A stretch of DNA of 64,000 bases, from contig NC_065576.1 of the NCBI RefSeq assembly GCF_937616625.2, positions 31,522,628 to 31,586,627 on the forward strand. The letters are read 5' to 3'. Source of the DNA: Mercurialis annua. Taxonomy: Eukaryota; Streptophyta; Magnoliopsida; Malpighiales; Euphorbiaceae. The notes under the pieces are model-generated. The model did no database searches. It saw only the letters and a program-made list of their open reading frames with translations, and was not told where the DNA came from. Shown here piece after piece: positions 12,494 to 23,916 of the stretch (its first letter is position 1; the number at the start of each line of letters is the position of its first letter). A program made the translations under genes and the position numbers.

Positions 12494-13355
12494 CTAACGA
12501 TAAAATGCATAAAGAAATGCCCCGGATGTAACTACCCCACATCCATACAATCCACATGCCAACTTAGTTTTTGTTTTCTTGGCTTGTGCATGGTGGTTTT
12601 GAATCTCCTCAATCCTCTCCTTCAATGTGTCCACTTCCATCATTTTCAGCCCCATTTCTTCCTTGAGACTTTGGTTCTCATGTTTGTACATGTCAACAAT
12701 CTCTTTTAGGGCATCAATTTCTCCCTTAAGTGAATTATTCTCAATTACCTTAGCTGTCAAAAGAGCTCTGACTTCACCAGCTTGTAGTAGAGCTGCATTA
12801 CATTCATCTTTCAAATGAGTCACCTCCATCTTCAAGCTAATGACCACCATGTGTGCGTAACCATCTAAATCTTTGTCAACCCACTCAAAGAACTTACAAT
12901 CTGGATTCTGCAATGAAGTATCATGGTTGCATATTACACAACCAAATCAACAATGTACACAAATCAACATTGTACAACCCTAATTTGCAATAAAAACCTT
13001 AATTTAATGAAAAACCTAAATTAATAACAACCCCAAAAAAATAAAAACCTTAATTTAAGAAATCAGCTCAAATTAAATCGTAACTAAACCCTTACATTTG
13101 GTTTTGGGCAGGTGTAGAACCTCCAGCCTGGATTTTTTCAGTAGTTGAGACCTGAACTCGCGCCGGAGTTCCACAATCACACCAAACAACGCCATCACCA
13201 CCTTCCATTCTTAGCTCTTGCAATGGTGTTGGAGGCTCACTACGGCAGATTGGAAATGGATGTTCACCAGAGTTGGGTTTAGAGAGAAGAAGAGGAGACT
13301 CAAAAAATAAGGCCTCTTCCATGTCACATGCCACACAAGGAGATGAATTTGCCAA
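12494..13355 (-). pseudogene. GRF-type zinc-finger protein gene, frameshifted
   Basis: The upstream exon (13355 to about 13096) encodes MANSSPCVACDMEE and ends in WCDCGTPARVQVSTTEK, the start of a GRF zinc finger. A run of six A where seven would keep frame shifts the reading; in the next frame RFYTCPKPN follows, directly before a GTAAGG donor. The downstream exon begins after a TTGCAG acceptor (about 12911) with NPDCKFFEWVDKD, the rest of the finger. A long heptad-rich coiled coil (about residues 25-110) and a short C-terminal hydrophobic segment (CGLYGCGVVTSGAFLYAFY) follow. GRF fingers bind single-stranded nucleic acid. Such small GRF-coiled-coil genes are abundant in plant repetitive DNA, so this may be transposon-carried rather than a host gene. 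The frameshift could also be a sequencing error. Confidence 0.7.
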
Positions 13356-13544
13356 GTAATAGATGGATGGAAGTATCTAACGCAGTTAACACTCGCTTGG
13401 ACTGAGGAACCACGGGCTGATGAGTTAAGTAGTGTAGGGGTTTATAATAGGGGTAATGAAGTGCAGGGACATCCGATGCAAAATAAGAAGTGCAGGAAGG
13501 AATATATATGTGCATAATAGTTAATGAGGAATACACAATATTAC

Positions 13545-13577
13545 CTTGTGTGTCTGGTTGTGTATTGACGAAGGCAC
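13545..13577 (-). other. Putative 33-bp micro-exon, duplicated at 23991-24024
   Basis: On the minus strand TTGTTTTTGTTCCAG precedes GTGCCTTCG and the segment ends CACAAG before GTAATA, so it has both splice signals and encodes GAFVNTQPDTQ-like residues. It lies just upstream of the GRF gene. A clear copy lies at 23991-24024, beyond the gypsy insertion; there the acceptor reads CATG instead of CAGG. Before the gypsy insertion the two copies were only about 170 bp apart, so this is a local tandem duplication. Confidence 0.4.
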
Positions 13578-13999
13578 CTGGAACAAAAACAAGACCTTGA
13601 GAATAAAGATAATTTGGAGTATATTGTCACACCTCATGTAACATCCGTAATAATAATAATGACAATAATAATAATAATAATAACAATAATAATGACAATA
13701 ATAATAAAATAATAATAATAATAATAATGGTAGTAGTAATATGAAATTGTTTAAAAGGGCAAAATTGGGAAGTTTGTATAGAACAGAACCCTAAATCTAA
13801 TATCAATCTATTTAAAGGAAGGAAGTTTATCTCACTTGGAAACAACAAACAAAAATAATAATAACCAGACGTATTTGAGCCGCCATAAAATTTCAACTCT
13901 CTGTCAAACAAGTTTTTCTCTACAGTCAAAGGAAAAAGGAGACGAGGATAAAGTAAATAGTCGGGTAGCACCGTTTGGTGGCTAGATTATTACACAATT

Positions 14000-14635
14000 T
14001 TTTTTTCTTCCAAAGTTAGAATCATTGATGAAGATTAAATTACAACAAGTGAAAGTCATATAACAAAAGTCATATATATGATCTTTCTAATTTTGAGATA
14101 ATAAATAATAAGCAACAATTCAAATACAAGCTATAAAAAATCGAAAAAATAGAGAAAAGTCTAAACTTGAGTCCCGAAACTTAAACACAACGATTCGTTG
14201 AGCGGGTGTTAGATGATTCCTCTTTCCGATTTGCCCGTCGATCCGCTTGATCCGTTGAAGCCTACTATTTCCGATCTCCATCTTCATTTAGATCCTAAAG
14301 AGATAGATCCACAACCTCACCATTTTTTAGATCTACAAGAATTTGGATCTAAAGTTCAAACAAACACTAAATGTTCTTCTAGATCTAAAAAATATAATCA
14401 AATGAGAATATAAAATACCTTATTATTTCTTCAAAGACGAATAAAATAAAGACCCAAACCAAAACTAAATTTTTAACAAAAATTTATTGAAAGTAATAGA
14501 AGATCTATAATAATAAGTATTATGGGCGGAGAGAAGATGATTTTCCGGCTAGCCGGAAAGATCATCTTCTCCCACTCTTAAACAAATGAAGAAGTTGAGA
14601 GTTTTTTTTAGAGAGAAGGGAGAGAAATTTTTTAG
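14000..14635 (-). mobile_element. LINE/SINE-type retroposed insertion in the LTR
   Basis: The insertion is flanked by a perfect 16-bp direct repeat, AGATTATTACACAATT (13984-13999 and 14636-14651). The other LTR has a single copy of that target. The left end starts with seven T, so read on the minus strand it ends in an A run. Long TSD plus A tail is the mark of target-primed reverse transcription. No RT or tRNA-like promoter was recognised, so it is a truncated LINE, a SINE-like element or a retroposed transcript. It contains a near-perfect palindrome at about 14526-14570 centred on CCGGCTAGCCGG. Confidence 0.8.
14526..14570. repeat. Palindrome inside the retroposon
   Basis: GAGAAGATGAT on the left and ATCATCTTCTC on the right flank the centre TTCCGGCTAGCCGGAA, with one offset base on each side. 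It could form a hairpin of about 20 bp. No function is known. Confidence 0.7.
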
Positions 14636-15715
14636 AGATTATTACACAATTGAGGTAAGTATAGTTAATTATATTTATGTATATTAATTAATTGCTAGTT
14701 GTGAGTTATTTTATTTAGTGTTGTCATTTATTGTGATACATGATTATTATATACTAGAGGTCTAAATGCATATAGGATTGTCTGTTTGTTTTTGGTTGCA
14801 TTAAATATGTTATATGATTATAAAATCTGAGAAGTATGATTATGCTGGATACATGTTTGTCGGTAACTGATTATGTTTGATTAGACAGTTTGTAAATAAA
14901 TTTTGATAATTAAGGAAGTTGATAGTTTGCTTACCTAGGACTGAATATATCCAATGGTTTAGAGATGTGACGATTAAATTGAGGTGATGAGATAAAAGAT
15001 GTGATAAAAGTTTTTCTAGGCACTTTGGTGCCGGGATATTCTCGGAAGCAAAGAATATCCTATGCGTTTTTGCTAGACACTGGGTGGTGTCGGAATACTA
15101 ATGTGTTTGGTATCTTGTGCGATATTTATTATTAATATGATTTTTAATGGCCGGCAAACCATTGGATATGATTCAGATAGGTTAAGAAGGGCCCTAATTA
15201 AAGAAATAAAATAAATAATGAATTCATTTGTCTGATTGTATATTTGGAATGGGTATATGAGAATTGATGGGTTTATGGTTTGATTAAATGATATTATGTT
15301 GTTTGTTTTGTTTGTTGTTGTCATATATATATAAATATAATTAGCTATATTCTATTGAGTAGGCAGCTCAGCTCCTGCCACCTATTTTTCAGGAGATAGA
15401 CCACAGTGATCCATTTATTTAGCTTCGTGCAGTCAGCTGATTTGGTTTGGCTAGGTGGGTCAACGATGCCATCCGAGTTAGATATCCTTTTCTTTACAAA
15501 CAGATATTTTGGGGATGTTTAAAACAGCTATTTATTGCTTTGAAAAAATCTACGTGTGTTTTGTTTTGAGATTATATTTTTAGTTGTGGATTTATTGAAA
15601 TATTATTAATTTGAGAAGTTTAATATATGTTTGAACATGAGATTTTATGATAATAAATTCCAATTATGTTTTTGAGTTAATTTTAAAATATTTTGAGAGA
15701 GGGTGTTACATTTAA

Positions 15716-15727
15716 TGGTATCAAAGC
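15716..15727 (+). promoter_or_regulatory. Met-tRNA primer-binding site of element D
   Basis: TGGTATCAAAGC starts five bases after the LTR. The complement of the plant initiator Met-tRNA 3' end starts TGGTATCAGAGC, so 11 of 12 bases match. Confidence 0.85.
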
Positions 15728-15780
15728 GGGTATACGTTCCTAGGTTAATTGACTTGTGTAAATAATAGTTATATTGTAGG

Positions 15781-16485
15781 ATGGCATCTGTTGATGGACA
15801 TGTTGACCCAGTAGGTCGTAACGGGCCTATTGACCCAGCAGCTGAGGGGGATGACTCAGTAGAGTCGGTTATGGGTCCTTTAGCAGTCGAAAATACAGAG
15901 GGGGTAGAAGTTGATCAGGAGGATGCCAATGCAGCTAATCCTAATAATCCTGGTGGTGCTCCAGCAGCAGCACTACCACCAGAGTATGCTCAGATCCTTC
16001 AGATAGCATTGTAGGCTCAAGCTAATGCTCATGCACAACACTTAGCACAAGTTCATGTACCAGCACCTGCACATGCACCAGTAGATACATCTCCAGTTAT
16101 TGATCGCAATTATGAGCAGATTAGGAAGATGGGGCTACTGAATTTGAAGGCACTTTAGATCCAGAGATGTCTGAGAGATGGTGGGACAAGACTGAAGATG
16201 TGATGAATCTGGTGAATTGCACACCCGAGAACCGACTGAGATATATGGTTTCATTATTCACTGGTGATGCATTGACTTGTTGGAGGTCAGTGAAGAGAGC
16301 ATATGAACCTCAGGAGATGACATGGACAGACTTTCAGCGAGAGTTTGATGATAAATACATACCGAGGATGTACCGTGACAAGAAGAAGATGGAGTTTCTT
16401 AATTTGACTCAGGGGGATGATCAGACAGTGGCAGAGTATGAACTTCGGTTTGCAGCGTTGGCAAAGTATGCACCTGAGGCAGTAG
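15781..16485 (+). pseudogene. Gag N-terminal half of element D
   Basis: The ATG at 15781 opens a frame (MASVDGHVDPVG...) that meets TAG at 16012, where the frame continues as AQANAHAQHLAQV. A lost base near 16128 shifts the frame. The Retrotrans_gag core then reads SERWWDKTEDVMNLVNC, LRYMVSLFTGDALTCWRSV, MTWTDFQREFDDKYIP, FLNLTQGDDQTVAEYELRF. At about 16486 the protein is cut by the Athila fragment. The zinc knuckles resume at about 20050, so a portion of gag between the two is missing. Confidence 0.88.
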
Positions 16486-18342
16486 CTACTCAAGAAAACC
16501 GTTGTCATCGTTCATCAAGATGTCTTTCAAGAATTTCGCATAATGTGTCATCTCTCTAAGTGCATCCGCCAGACTGATATTGATCTTCAGCTTCTTGAAA
16601 GTTTCTAAGAACTTGTGAAACTTCCAAGTGTCTTGTGGCTTCTTCATTCTGTGTGGAAACGGAACCTTAGGAACATATGGTGGAGGTGGAATATATGGTT
16701 TTGAGATTTGTGACTCAGCAGCACCACCCTCACACTGCTCCTTCTTTGCTTCTACTACAACCTTCTCTGCATGAGGTTCAGGCAACACTTTTGCACTCCT
16801 CAATGTAATCGCCTTGACTTTCTCTCTTGGATTTGCCTCAGTAGATGGTAAACCCCCTTGATTTCGAGCTTGTAGAGCTTGGGCCATCTGCTGATTCTGC
16901 AACTCAAGATTGTGGATAGTGGCAGCATGATTCCTCAATGTTTGCTGTGTCTCTGCTTCCTTCTTCAACATTAACTCCATCATCTTGTCCACCTTACTAT
17001 GAAGAGACTCTCCTTACTCTCTCTGCTGAAAGCCAGGTGGATGATGTGGCCTATTGTCCTGATGTTGGAAGTTTCCCTGATTCTGGAAGTTGCCCTGATT
17101 CTGTTGTGGCCTTTGTCCTCCTTGAAGATTCGGACCCACCTAATTGTTGGCATTATCCCCATTATCCTTCCATGAGAAATTCGGGTGATTCCTCCATCCT
17201 GGATTGTAAGTAGCAGCATACAGATCATTGCCCTGTCTTTATCCTCCCATAAAATTGACCTGCTCATTGAAAGCCTGTCCCATCACATAGCAGTCATTTT
17301 CCACGTGGGTAGGATCTTTACATACTTCACAGCTACTCTGAACTGCAGCAACATTTCCCATAGTCATCCCTGCAGCTTGCCTCATAACAATATCAACCTG
17401 AGCTTGCAGTGAGGCATTCTTCGCTTTCAGACTCTCCACAGCTGGATCAACACTGACTGCCATTACTCCTCTCTGCGCAGGTACTTTCGCCCTCTCGTTT
17501 GGTCAAGTACATCCATTTATGGCCATCTCGTCTAATAGAGCGAATGCTTCGTCGGTCGTCTTCCTCATTAGTGACCCTCCTGCAGCTACATCTATAGCGC
17601 TTCTCCCCAACTCAGTTTACCCATTGTAGAAATTTTGGATCAGATTCTCCCTAGTGATGTGATGATGAGGAACTTTCCTCTGCATCTTCTTGTATCGCTC
17701 CCACGCTTCATGTATCGATTCTCCATCGTTTTGCTGATAGAGCATAATATCCCTTGTCAGCTATGCAGTCTTTGTCATAAAGAAGTACTTGCTCATGAAA
17801 GCTTTTGCCAAATCTGACCAATTGTTAATCCCCGCTCTAGGCAATACATGAATCCACTTTTTCGCTTTATCCCTCAGAGAAAATGGGAATAAGCGCAGCC
17901 AAACTTCATCGTATGTCATGTTGCTGAGCTTGAACGTACTACACACCTCTAAAAAATCGGCGATGTGTTGATTCGGATCTTCACTAGGTAGCCCATAAAA
18001 TTGACAGCACGCTTCTATCAGCTGAATGACACTTGTCTTGATCTCATAGTGGTTTGCTCGTACAGGATGTGCAAAATAACCATGAGTAGTACTGCCCACA
18101 GTTGACTGAAAAAACTCCATCAATGTTCGTACTCTCTGCCCATCATTATTTTGCGGATTTTGATCCTGGGGGATCACTCTGTTATCCACCACATTGTTGA
18201 GCCCAGGAGGAACTTCATCTTCGTTAGCCATATGGAGGTTCCTTTGAGTTGAGTGTGCTGATTTTCGGACACTGCGCTCAAAGGTAGTGAGATCTTGCTG
18301 AAACGGTTCTAACGGTAGTCCTATACGTCGTGTATTATGCAT
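16486..18342 (-). pseudogene. Athila gag, broken
   Basis: The start (18342) encodes MHNTRRIGLPLEPFQQDL; then come QLIEACCQFYGLPSEDPN, ADFLEVCSTFKLSNM, LRLFPFSLRDKAKKW and AFMSKYFF, the conserved Athila gag core. After breaks, 17463-17239 holds the zinc knuckle CEVCKDPTHVENDC. 16992-16486 holds the C-terminal tail with AITLRSAKVLPEP and PPPYVPKVPFPHRMKK. Several stops and frameshifts separate these parts. The frame ends at KFLKDILMNDDNGFLE, where it meets element D. Confidence 0.88.
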
Positions 18343-18456
18343 ACACTATGAGAAGGGTACTTAAAACAACACAAAAAACAAAATACCACGCGTAAAACAA
18401 GAAAAATAAAAACTAAAATAAGCCAAGCTCCTAACTTAGATGTTAAAGATATGCTT

Positions 18457-18474
18457 TCCCCGACAACGACGCCA
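18457..18474 (-). promoter_or_regulatory. Asp-tRNA-like primer-binding site of the Athila element
   Basis: The plus strand reads TCCCCGACAACGACGCCA, against the Asp-tRNA 3' end TCCCCGGCAACGGCGCCA: 16 of 18 bases match. It lies six bases inside the LTR end at 18481. Confidence 0.8.
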
Positions 18475-18480
18475 AAAATT

Positions 18481-19977
18481 TGTTGGTAAAAATACGCAAG
18501 CGTACGTAGCCAACTTGTAATACAGACTGCGAAGTCCGGATATCGTACCCACGGAGAAAGCTTCTAAAGACAACCAGTTAGCAGACTCGATTTGGATAGT
18601 TGAAAAGATAATTTGATCGTTTTTGTTAATTAAGAGACAAAATTAAACTAGTATAAATTAAATAAACTAAAGCTGAAATTAAATTATGGTTTTAACAATA
18701 ATAGGAAGAGCAGTGATTATTAACTTTCATTATGCTGTTTAATCAGACTGAAATATGGATTTGGTTGTTTTACTAAGGTTCAGACTAATCGTAAGCACCT
18801 AAAATTCCCTCTCGAGCAATTGCAGGCAAAAACATACAACGGACTAAAACTAGGCTAATTACTCACTCTCGCGCAATGATTAACCTAATTATTGATCAAT
18901 TGATGTTTATGAAGCAAACCCTAAGAACACGTACTCGTCAATTCACTCTCGCACAATTAACTCCTACGTTCTTAATTATATTGGTCTATTGCAGTTTTAC
19001 TCTCTCAAGTTAAAACCAAAACACAAGACAATGAATAAATTAGCCAAATAAATTCAAGCGTTAAGAACAATAGTTAAAACATAATAACAACAGCAACCCA
19101 CAAATCTAATCAATCTAAACATACATAAATTCCATTAATGATCCCCACGATGGGTTTAGCTACACATATTTAAAGTAAGTTCAATAACATTGTATATAGA
19201 ATTCATAGTGACAAAGAAAACAACAATAATAGATCTCTCAATAATCGTCGTACCTTGTTTGCTAGGAACTCAATGCAATATAGATGAATAATCCAGAAAA
19301 TAGAGTAGAAAACTATGAAGAAACTAATGCTAAGCTATTGTCTAATCTGAATAAAAAAGTTTCGAACCCTAATACAATGTTTTAGAATGGTATTTATACT
19401 AATTCTTCTTGTAATCTTTGAGTTACATGAAATTCTCACAATACCCAGGTCTTTATTTGTCGAAATCCACTTTCGGAGGGCCAAAAACGTCTTTTCAGCA
19501 AGCAGGAATCGTGGAGGGCACGTCGTGCAGGTCATGGGTACGTCGTGCCCTCATTCAGCCAAAAAAACATGTCGCACGTCGTGCACCCCATTTCTGCTGC
19601 AGAACCTCCAACTTCAAAATGTCATAACGCCTTGTATACACGTCGGAATGAGCTGGTTCTTGACTCTACGGAAAGCTTAAGATGTCTACTTCATTTCTAC
19701 AGAAGATCACAAATTCATTTGAAGTCTCTAAATGCCCCAAAATTATCGATCAATGCAGAAAGGTCAGATTCACAAGTATACATTGGTGCTCTTTGCGTCT
19801 ATATTCACCGAGAACCTCAGAATGCTCTAATTAAGCCCAAAACTCACTGATTTCCATGAATACACCTAAAATACTTGGACATGACAATAAGAACCAAAAC
19901 GAGTACGATTTCAACAATAAACATGTAATAAAAGACCAAAAAGTACATAGGAAATAGGAGTATTTCTACTCCTATCA
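18481..19977 (-). repeat. Athila 5' LTR
   Basis: The plus strand starts TGTTGGTAAAAATACGCAAG and ends CTCCTATCA, so the element strand has TGATAGGAGT...CCAACA ends. The right end directly meets the resumed gag of element D at 19978 (next bases GTACA). It is 1497 bp and has no coding frame of note. Confidence 0.8.
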
Positions 19978-22522
19978 GTACATCTTCTATTGGGGCAGGA
20001 AGAGGAACTGGACAGAGTCAGGGCAGAGGATTACCTTTCGTACCTAGTTGTTCTACTTGTGGCAGACGACATTCAGGAACATGTTGGGGTTCTAATGATG
20101 GGACGAGGACCTGTTATTCTTGTGGAGGTCGAGGACACATATCCAGAGATTGTCCTACAAGGACAGTGGCTATAGGTGGAGGTACATCGAGTGGACCACA
20201 GAGTCATAGTAGTGTTGGAGATAGTGGCAGAGGAGCCAGTAGGGGAAGAGGCAGAGGTACTGGTACTTTTAGTGGGGGTCATATTGTTCCTATCAGTGCG
20301 AGCACTAGCGGAGTTGGGGCACATGGCACTCATGGTCAGACTCAGGCGAGGATTTATCATATGACTAGAGAGGAGGCTCCAGCCTCAAATGATTTGATAT
20401 CAGGTACGATATCTTTATTTGATGTTGAGGCTTATGTTTTGGTTGATCCTGGTTCTACACATTCATATATATCTTCAAATTTTGCTTCTAAAGTATCTGG
20501 TGAGAGTAGTCCTTTAGGGTATGATTTGGTAGTTCATTTGCATGTAGGAGGGGGTGTGATAGTTAATAAAATGAGGAAAGAGAGTCCAGTAAAAATTGGG
20601 GACGTATGTTTGCCTGTAGATCTAGTAGTGATGGACTTAAGAGAGTTTGATATAATTTTAGGGACGGATTGGTTGGCGCATCACAGAGCTGTTGTTGACT
20701 GTTACATGAAAGAAGTAGTGATCCAGTCCTCGGATAAAAACCGAGTAGTGTTTGTGGGCGATCGACGAGTGATGCCCACTTTTGTGATATCTGCAATTGA
20801 GGCGAGGCGGTTGATGTTAGATGGGTGTGAAGCATATTTTGCTCATATTACAGACACTATAGTGACTTGTCCTAGCTTGAGTGAGATTCCAGTAGTGAGA
20901 GAGTTTCCTGAGGTGTTTCTTGATGACTTGTCGGGATCACCACCACAGAGAGAGGTGGATTCCACTATTGAGACCTTGCCAGGAGTGACTCCAATATCTA
21001 TTGCACCATACAGGATGGCTCCAGTAGAGTTGCAATAGTTGAAGAAGCAGTTAGAGGAAATGTTAGAGATAGGATTCGTTAGACCTAGTACTTCACCATG
21101 GGGAGCACCCGTTTTGTTTGTGAAGAAGAAGGATGGCAACATGAGGTTATGTATTGACTATCGACAGCTTAATCGAATGACTGTGAAGAATAAGTACCTA
21201 TTACCGAGGATTGATGATTTACTAGATCAGTTGAAGGGAGCTACTATCTTTTCTAAGATAGATTTGAGATATGGCTATTGGCAGTTGAGGGTAGCAGGGA
21301 AGGATATACCAAAGACTGTGTTTCGCACTCGATATGGTGACTATGAGTTCTTAGAGATGCCGTTCGGGTTGACAAATGCTCCGGCTGTATTTATGGCATT
21401 GATGAACCGCACATTTCAGGAGTACTTGGACCAGTTTGTGGTGGTGTTTATTGATGATATCTTAGTGTACTCGAAGAATAAAGAGGAGCATGAGCAACAT
21501 TTGAGGATAGTATTACAGATTTTGAAGGAGAAGGAGTTGTATGCTAAGCTGAGTAAATGCGAGTTCTGGATGGATCGAGTTGTCTTTTTGGGACATGTTG
21601 TATCTAGAGATGGAGTTATTCCTGACCCTACAAAGGTCAAGGCTATTATGGAGTGGACAGCGCCGAGAAATGTGACTGAGGTTTGAAGTTTCTTGGGTTT
21701 AGCAGGGTACTACAGGAGTTTTGTTGAGGACTTTTCTAAGATTGCTGGACCTTTGACAAGATTATTGCGGAAGGGAGCAACATTTCACTGGAGTGAACAT
21801 TGTCAGCAAAGTTTCGATGAGTTGAAGAAAAGGTTGACATCGTCACCAATATTAGTGTTACCATCAAGCAATGGTGGATTTGTGGTACACACGGATGCTT
21901 CAAAACAAGGTTTTTAGGATGTGTTCTTATGTAGGGAGGAAAGGTGATTGCTTATGCGTCCGCCAGTTGAGGACACGTGAAGTAAATTACCCCACCCACG
22001 ATTTAGAATTGGCGGCAATTGTTCATGCATTGAAGATTTAGAGGCATTATTTATATGGAGAGACTTCTCAGATTTTGACAGATCACAAGAGTCTGAAATA
22101 TATCATGGCACAGAAGGAGTTGAACTTGAGACAGAGGAGATGGATAGAGTTGTTGAAATATTATAATTGCACTATAGATTATCATCCCGGAAAGGCAAAC
22201 GTAGTAGTAGATGCCTTGAGCAGAAAGAGTTTGGGGACCTTAGCTACTTTGGGAGCACATGACATGACATTGAGGCTAGATATGAGATCCATGAATGTGC
22301 AGTTAGAAGTCGATCAGATTGGAGGTTTGTTAGAAACTTTGCAAATCAAACCAGATTTAGCTGAGCTGATTAAAGATGCGCAGACTAGAGATCCATTTTT
22401 TTTGCGAATGCTGGAGAGGATACAGCAAGGCAAGAAGCCAAGTTTTTCAGTGAGGTCAGATGGAGTGATAGTGAATGGGAAGCGAGTTTGTGTTCCTGAT
22501 TTGGATGGATTGCATGAGGAGA
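19978..22522 (+). pseudogene. Gag C-terminus, protease, RT and RNase H of element D; integrase absent
   Basis: Domains in order: two zinc knuckles (CSTCGRRHSGTC and CYSCGGRGHISRDC, about 20050-20157); protease with LVDPGSTHSYIS, where the usual D-[ST]-G reads D-P-G; RT from about 20860 to 21690 with [32 protein letters not shown] and the active-site [10 protein letters not shown]; RNase H from about 21700 with [20 protein letters not shown] and [12 protein letters not shown]. It would copy and process element RNA. Breaks: TAG at 21037, TGA at 21685, an extra T near 21915 with further stops to about 22040. The last residues, [10 protein letters not shown], normally lead into the integrase zinc finger, but here the 3' LTR begins at once. 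Confidence 0.92.
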
Positions 22523-23916
22523 TGTAACATCCGTAATAATAATAATGACAATAATAATAATAATAATAATAATAACAATAATAATAATGACAATAATAAT
22601 AAAATAATAATAATAATAATGGTAGTAGTAATATGAAATTGTTTAAAAGGGCAAAATTGGAAAGTTTGTATAGAACAAAACCCTAAATTTAATATCAATC
22701 TATTTAAAGGAAGGAAGTTTATCTCACTTGGAAACAAACAAACAAAAATAATAATAACCAGTCGTATTTGAGCCGCCACAAAATTTCAACTCTCTGTCAA
22801 ACAAGGTTTTCTCTACAGTCAAAGGAAAAAGGAGACGAGGATAAAGTAGATAACCGGGTAGCACTGTTTGGTAGCTAGATTATTATGCAATTGAGGTAAG
22901 TATAGTTAATTATATTTATGTATATTAATTAATTGCTAGTTGTAAGTTATTTTATTAAGTGTTGTCATTTATTGTGATACATGATTATTATATGCTAGAG
23001 GTCTGAATGCGTATAGGATTGTTTGTTTGTTTTTGGTTGCATTAAATATGTTATATGATTGTAAAATTTGAGAAGTATGATTATGCTGGATACATGTTTG
23101 TCAGTAACTGATTATGTTTGATTAGACAGTATGTAAATAAATTTTGATAATAAAGGAAGTTGACAGTTTGCTTACCTAGGACTGATTATATCCAATGGTT
23201 TAGAGATGTGACGATTAAATTGAGACGATGAGATAAAAGATGTGATAAAAGTTTTGCTAGGCACTTTGGTGCCGGGATATTCTCGGAAGCAAAGAATATC
23301 CTGTGCGTTTTTGCTAGACACTGGGGTGGTGTCGGTATACTAATGTGTTTGGTATCTTGTGCGATATTTATTATTAATGTGATTTTTAATGGCCAACAAA
23401 CCATTAGATATGATTCAGATAGGTTAAACAGGGCCCTAATTAAATAAATAAAATAAATAATGAATTCATTTGTCTGATTGTATATTTGGATGGGTATATG
23501 AGAGTTGATGGGTTTATGGTTTGATTAAATGAAATTCTGTTGTTTGTTGTTGTCATATATATATAAATATAATTAGCTATATTTTATTAAGTAGGCAGCT
23601 CACCTCCTGCCACCTATTTTTCAGGAGATAGTGCAGTCAGCTGATTTGGTTTGGTTAGGTGGGTCAACAATGCCATCCGAGTTAGATTTTCTTTTCTTTA
23701 GAAACAATTATTTTGGGGAGTGTTTAGAACAGCTATTTATTACTTTGAAATAAATATACGTGTGTTTTGATTTGAGACTATATTTTTAGTTGTGGATTTA
23801 TTGAGATATTATTATTTTGAGAAGTTTAATATATGTTTGAATAGGAGATTTTATGATAATAAATTCCAATTATGTTTTTGAGTTAATTTTAAAATATTTT
23901 GAGAGAGGGTGTTACA
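22523..23916 (+). repeat. 3' LTR of element D
   Basis: It is 1394 bp, starts TGTAACATCCGTAATAATAA and ends GTGTTACA. It is collinear with the 5' LTR and lacks the retroposon. The TSD copy CCTCA follows at 23917. No polypurine tract precedes it; pol sequence is fused directly to its first base. Confidence 0.93.

Larger units (their letters stand above)
13637..15710 (+). repeat. 5' LTR of element D (with insertion)
   Basis: The LTR begins TGTAACATCCGTAATAATAA and ends GAGAGAGGGTGTTACA. It contains a (TAA/TGACAATAA)n microsatellite at 13646-13727 near its start and is collinear with 22523-23916, apart from a 636-bp insertion at 14000-14635. Without the insertion it is about 1.42 kb. Confidence 0.92.
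16486..19977 (-). mobile_element. Truncated Athila-type Ty3/gypsy element nested in element D
   Basis: On the minus strand the order is LTR (19977-18481), Asp-tRNA-like PBS, then gag running to 16486, where it stops inside element D. No pol or second LTR is present. Element D gag sequence flanks both sides, so the Athila copy inserted into element D and then lost its 3' part together with some host-element gag. Athila elements are a non-chromovirus gypsy lineage often found in pericentromeric heterochromatin. Confidence 0.88.
13637..23916 (+). mobile_element. Tekay-like Ty3/gypsy retrotransposon (element D), complete ends, no integrase
   Basis: Two LTRs (13637-15710 and 22523-23916), both TGTAACATCC...GTGTTACA, are flanked by the perfect 5-bp TSD CCTCA at 13632-13636 and 23917-23921. 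A Met-tRNA PBS follows the left LTR. Inside are gag, protease, RT and RNase H of Tekay type. The pol frame then runs straight into the right LTR, so integrase and PPT are missing. An Athila fragment interrupts gag, and a retroposon lies in the left LTR. The TSD shows it inserted as a unit; its integrase was either lost afterwards or supplied by another element. Confidence 0.93.

Noticed and set aside
13627..13971. Minus-strand frame with Ile/Leu runs (and its twin at 22456-22779)
   Set aside because: Both are translations of the (TAA)n microsatellite in the LTRs of element D. The paired occurrence reflects the LTRs, not a gene.
20563..21142. Minus-strand frames across protease and RT
   Set aside because: They are shadows of the element D pol frame on the plus strand.
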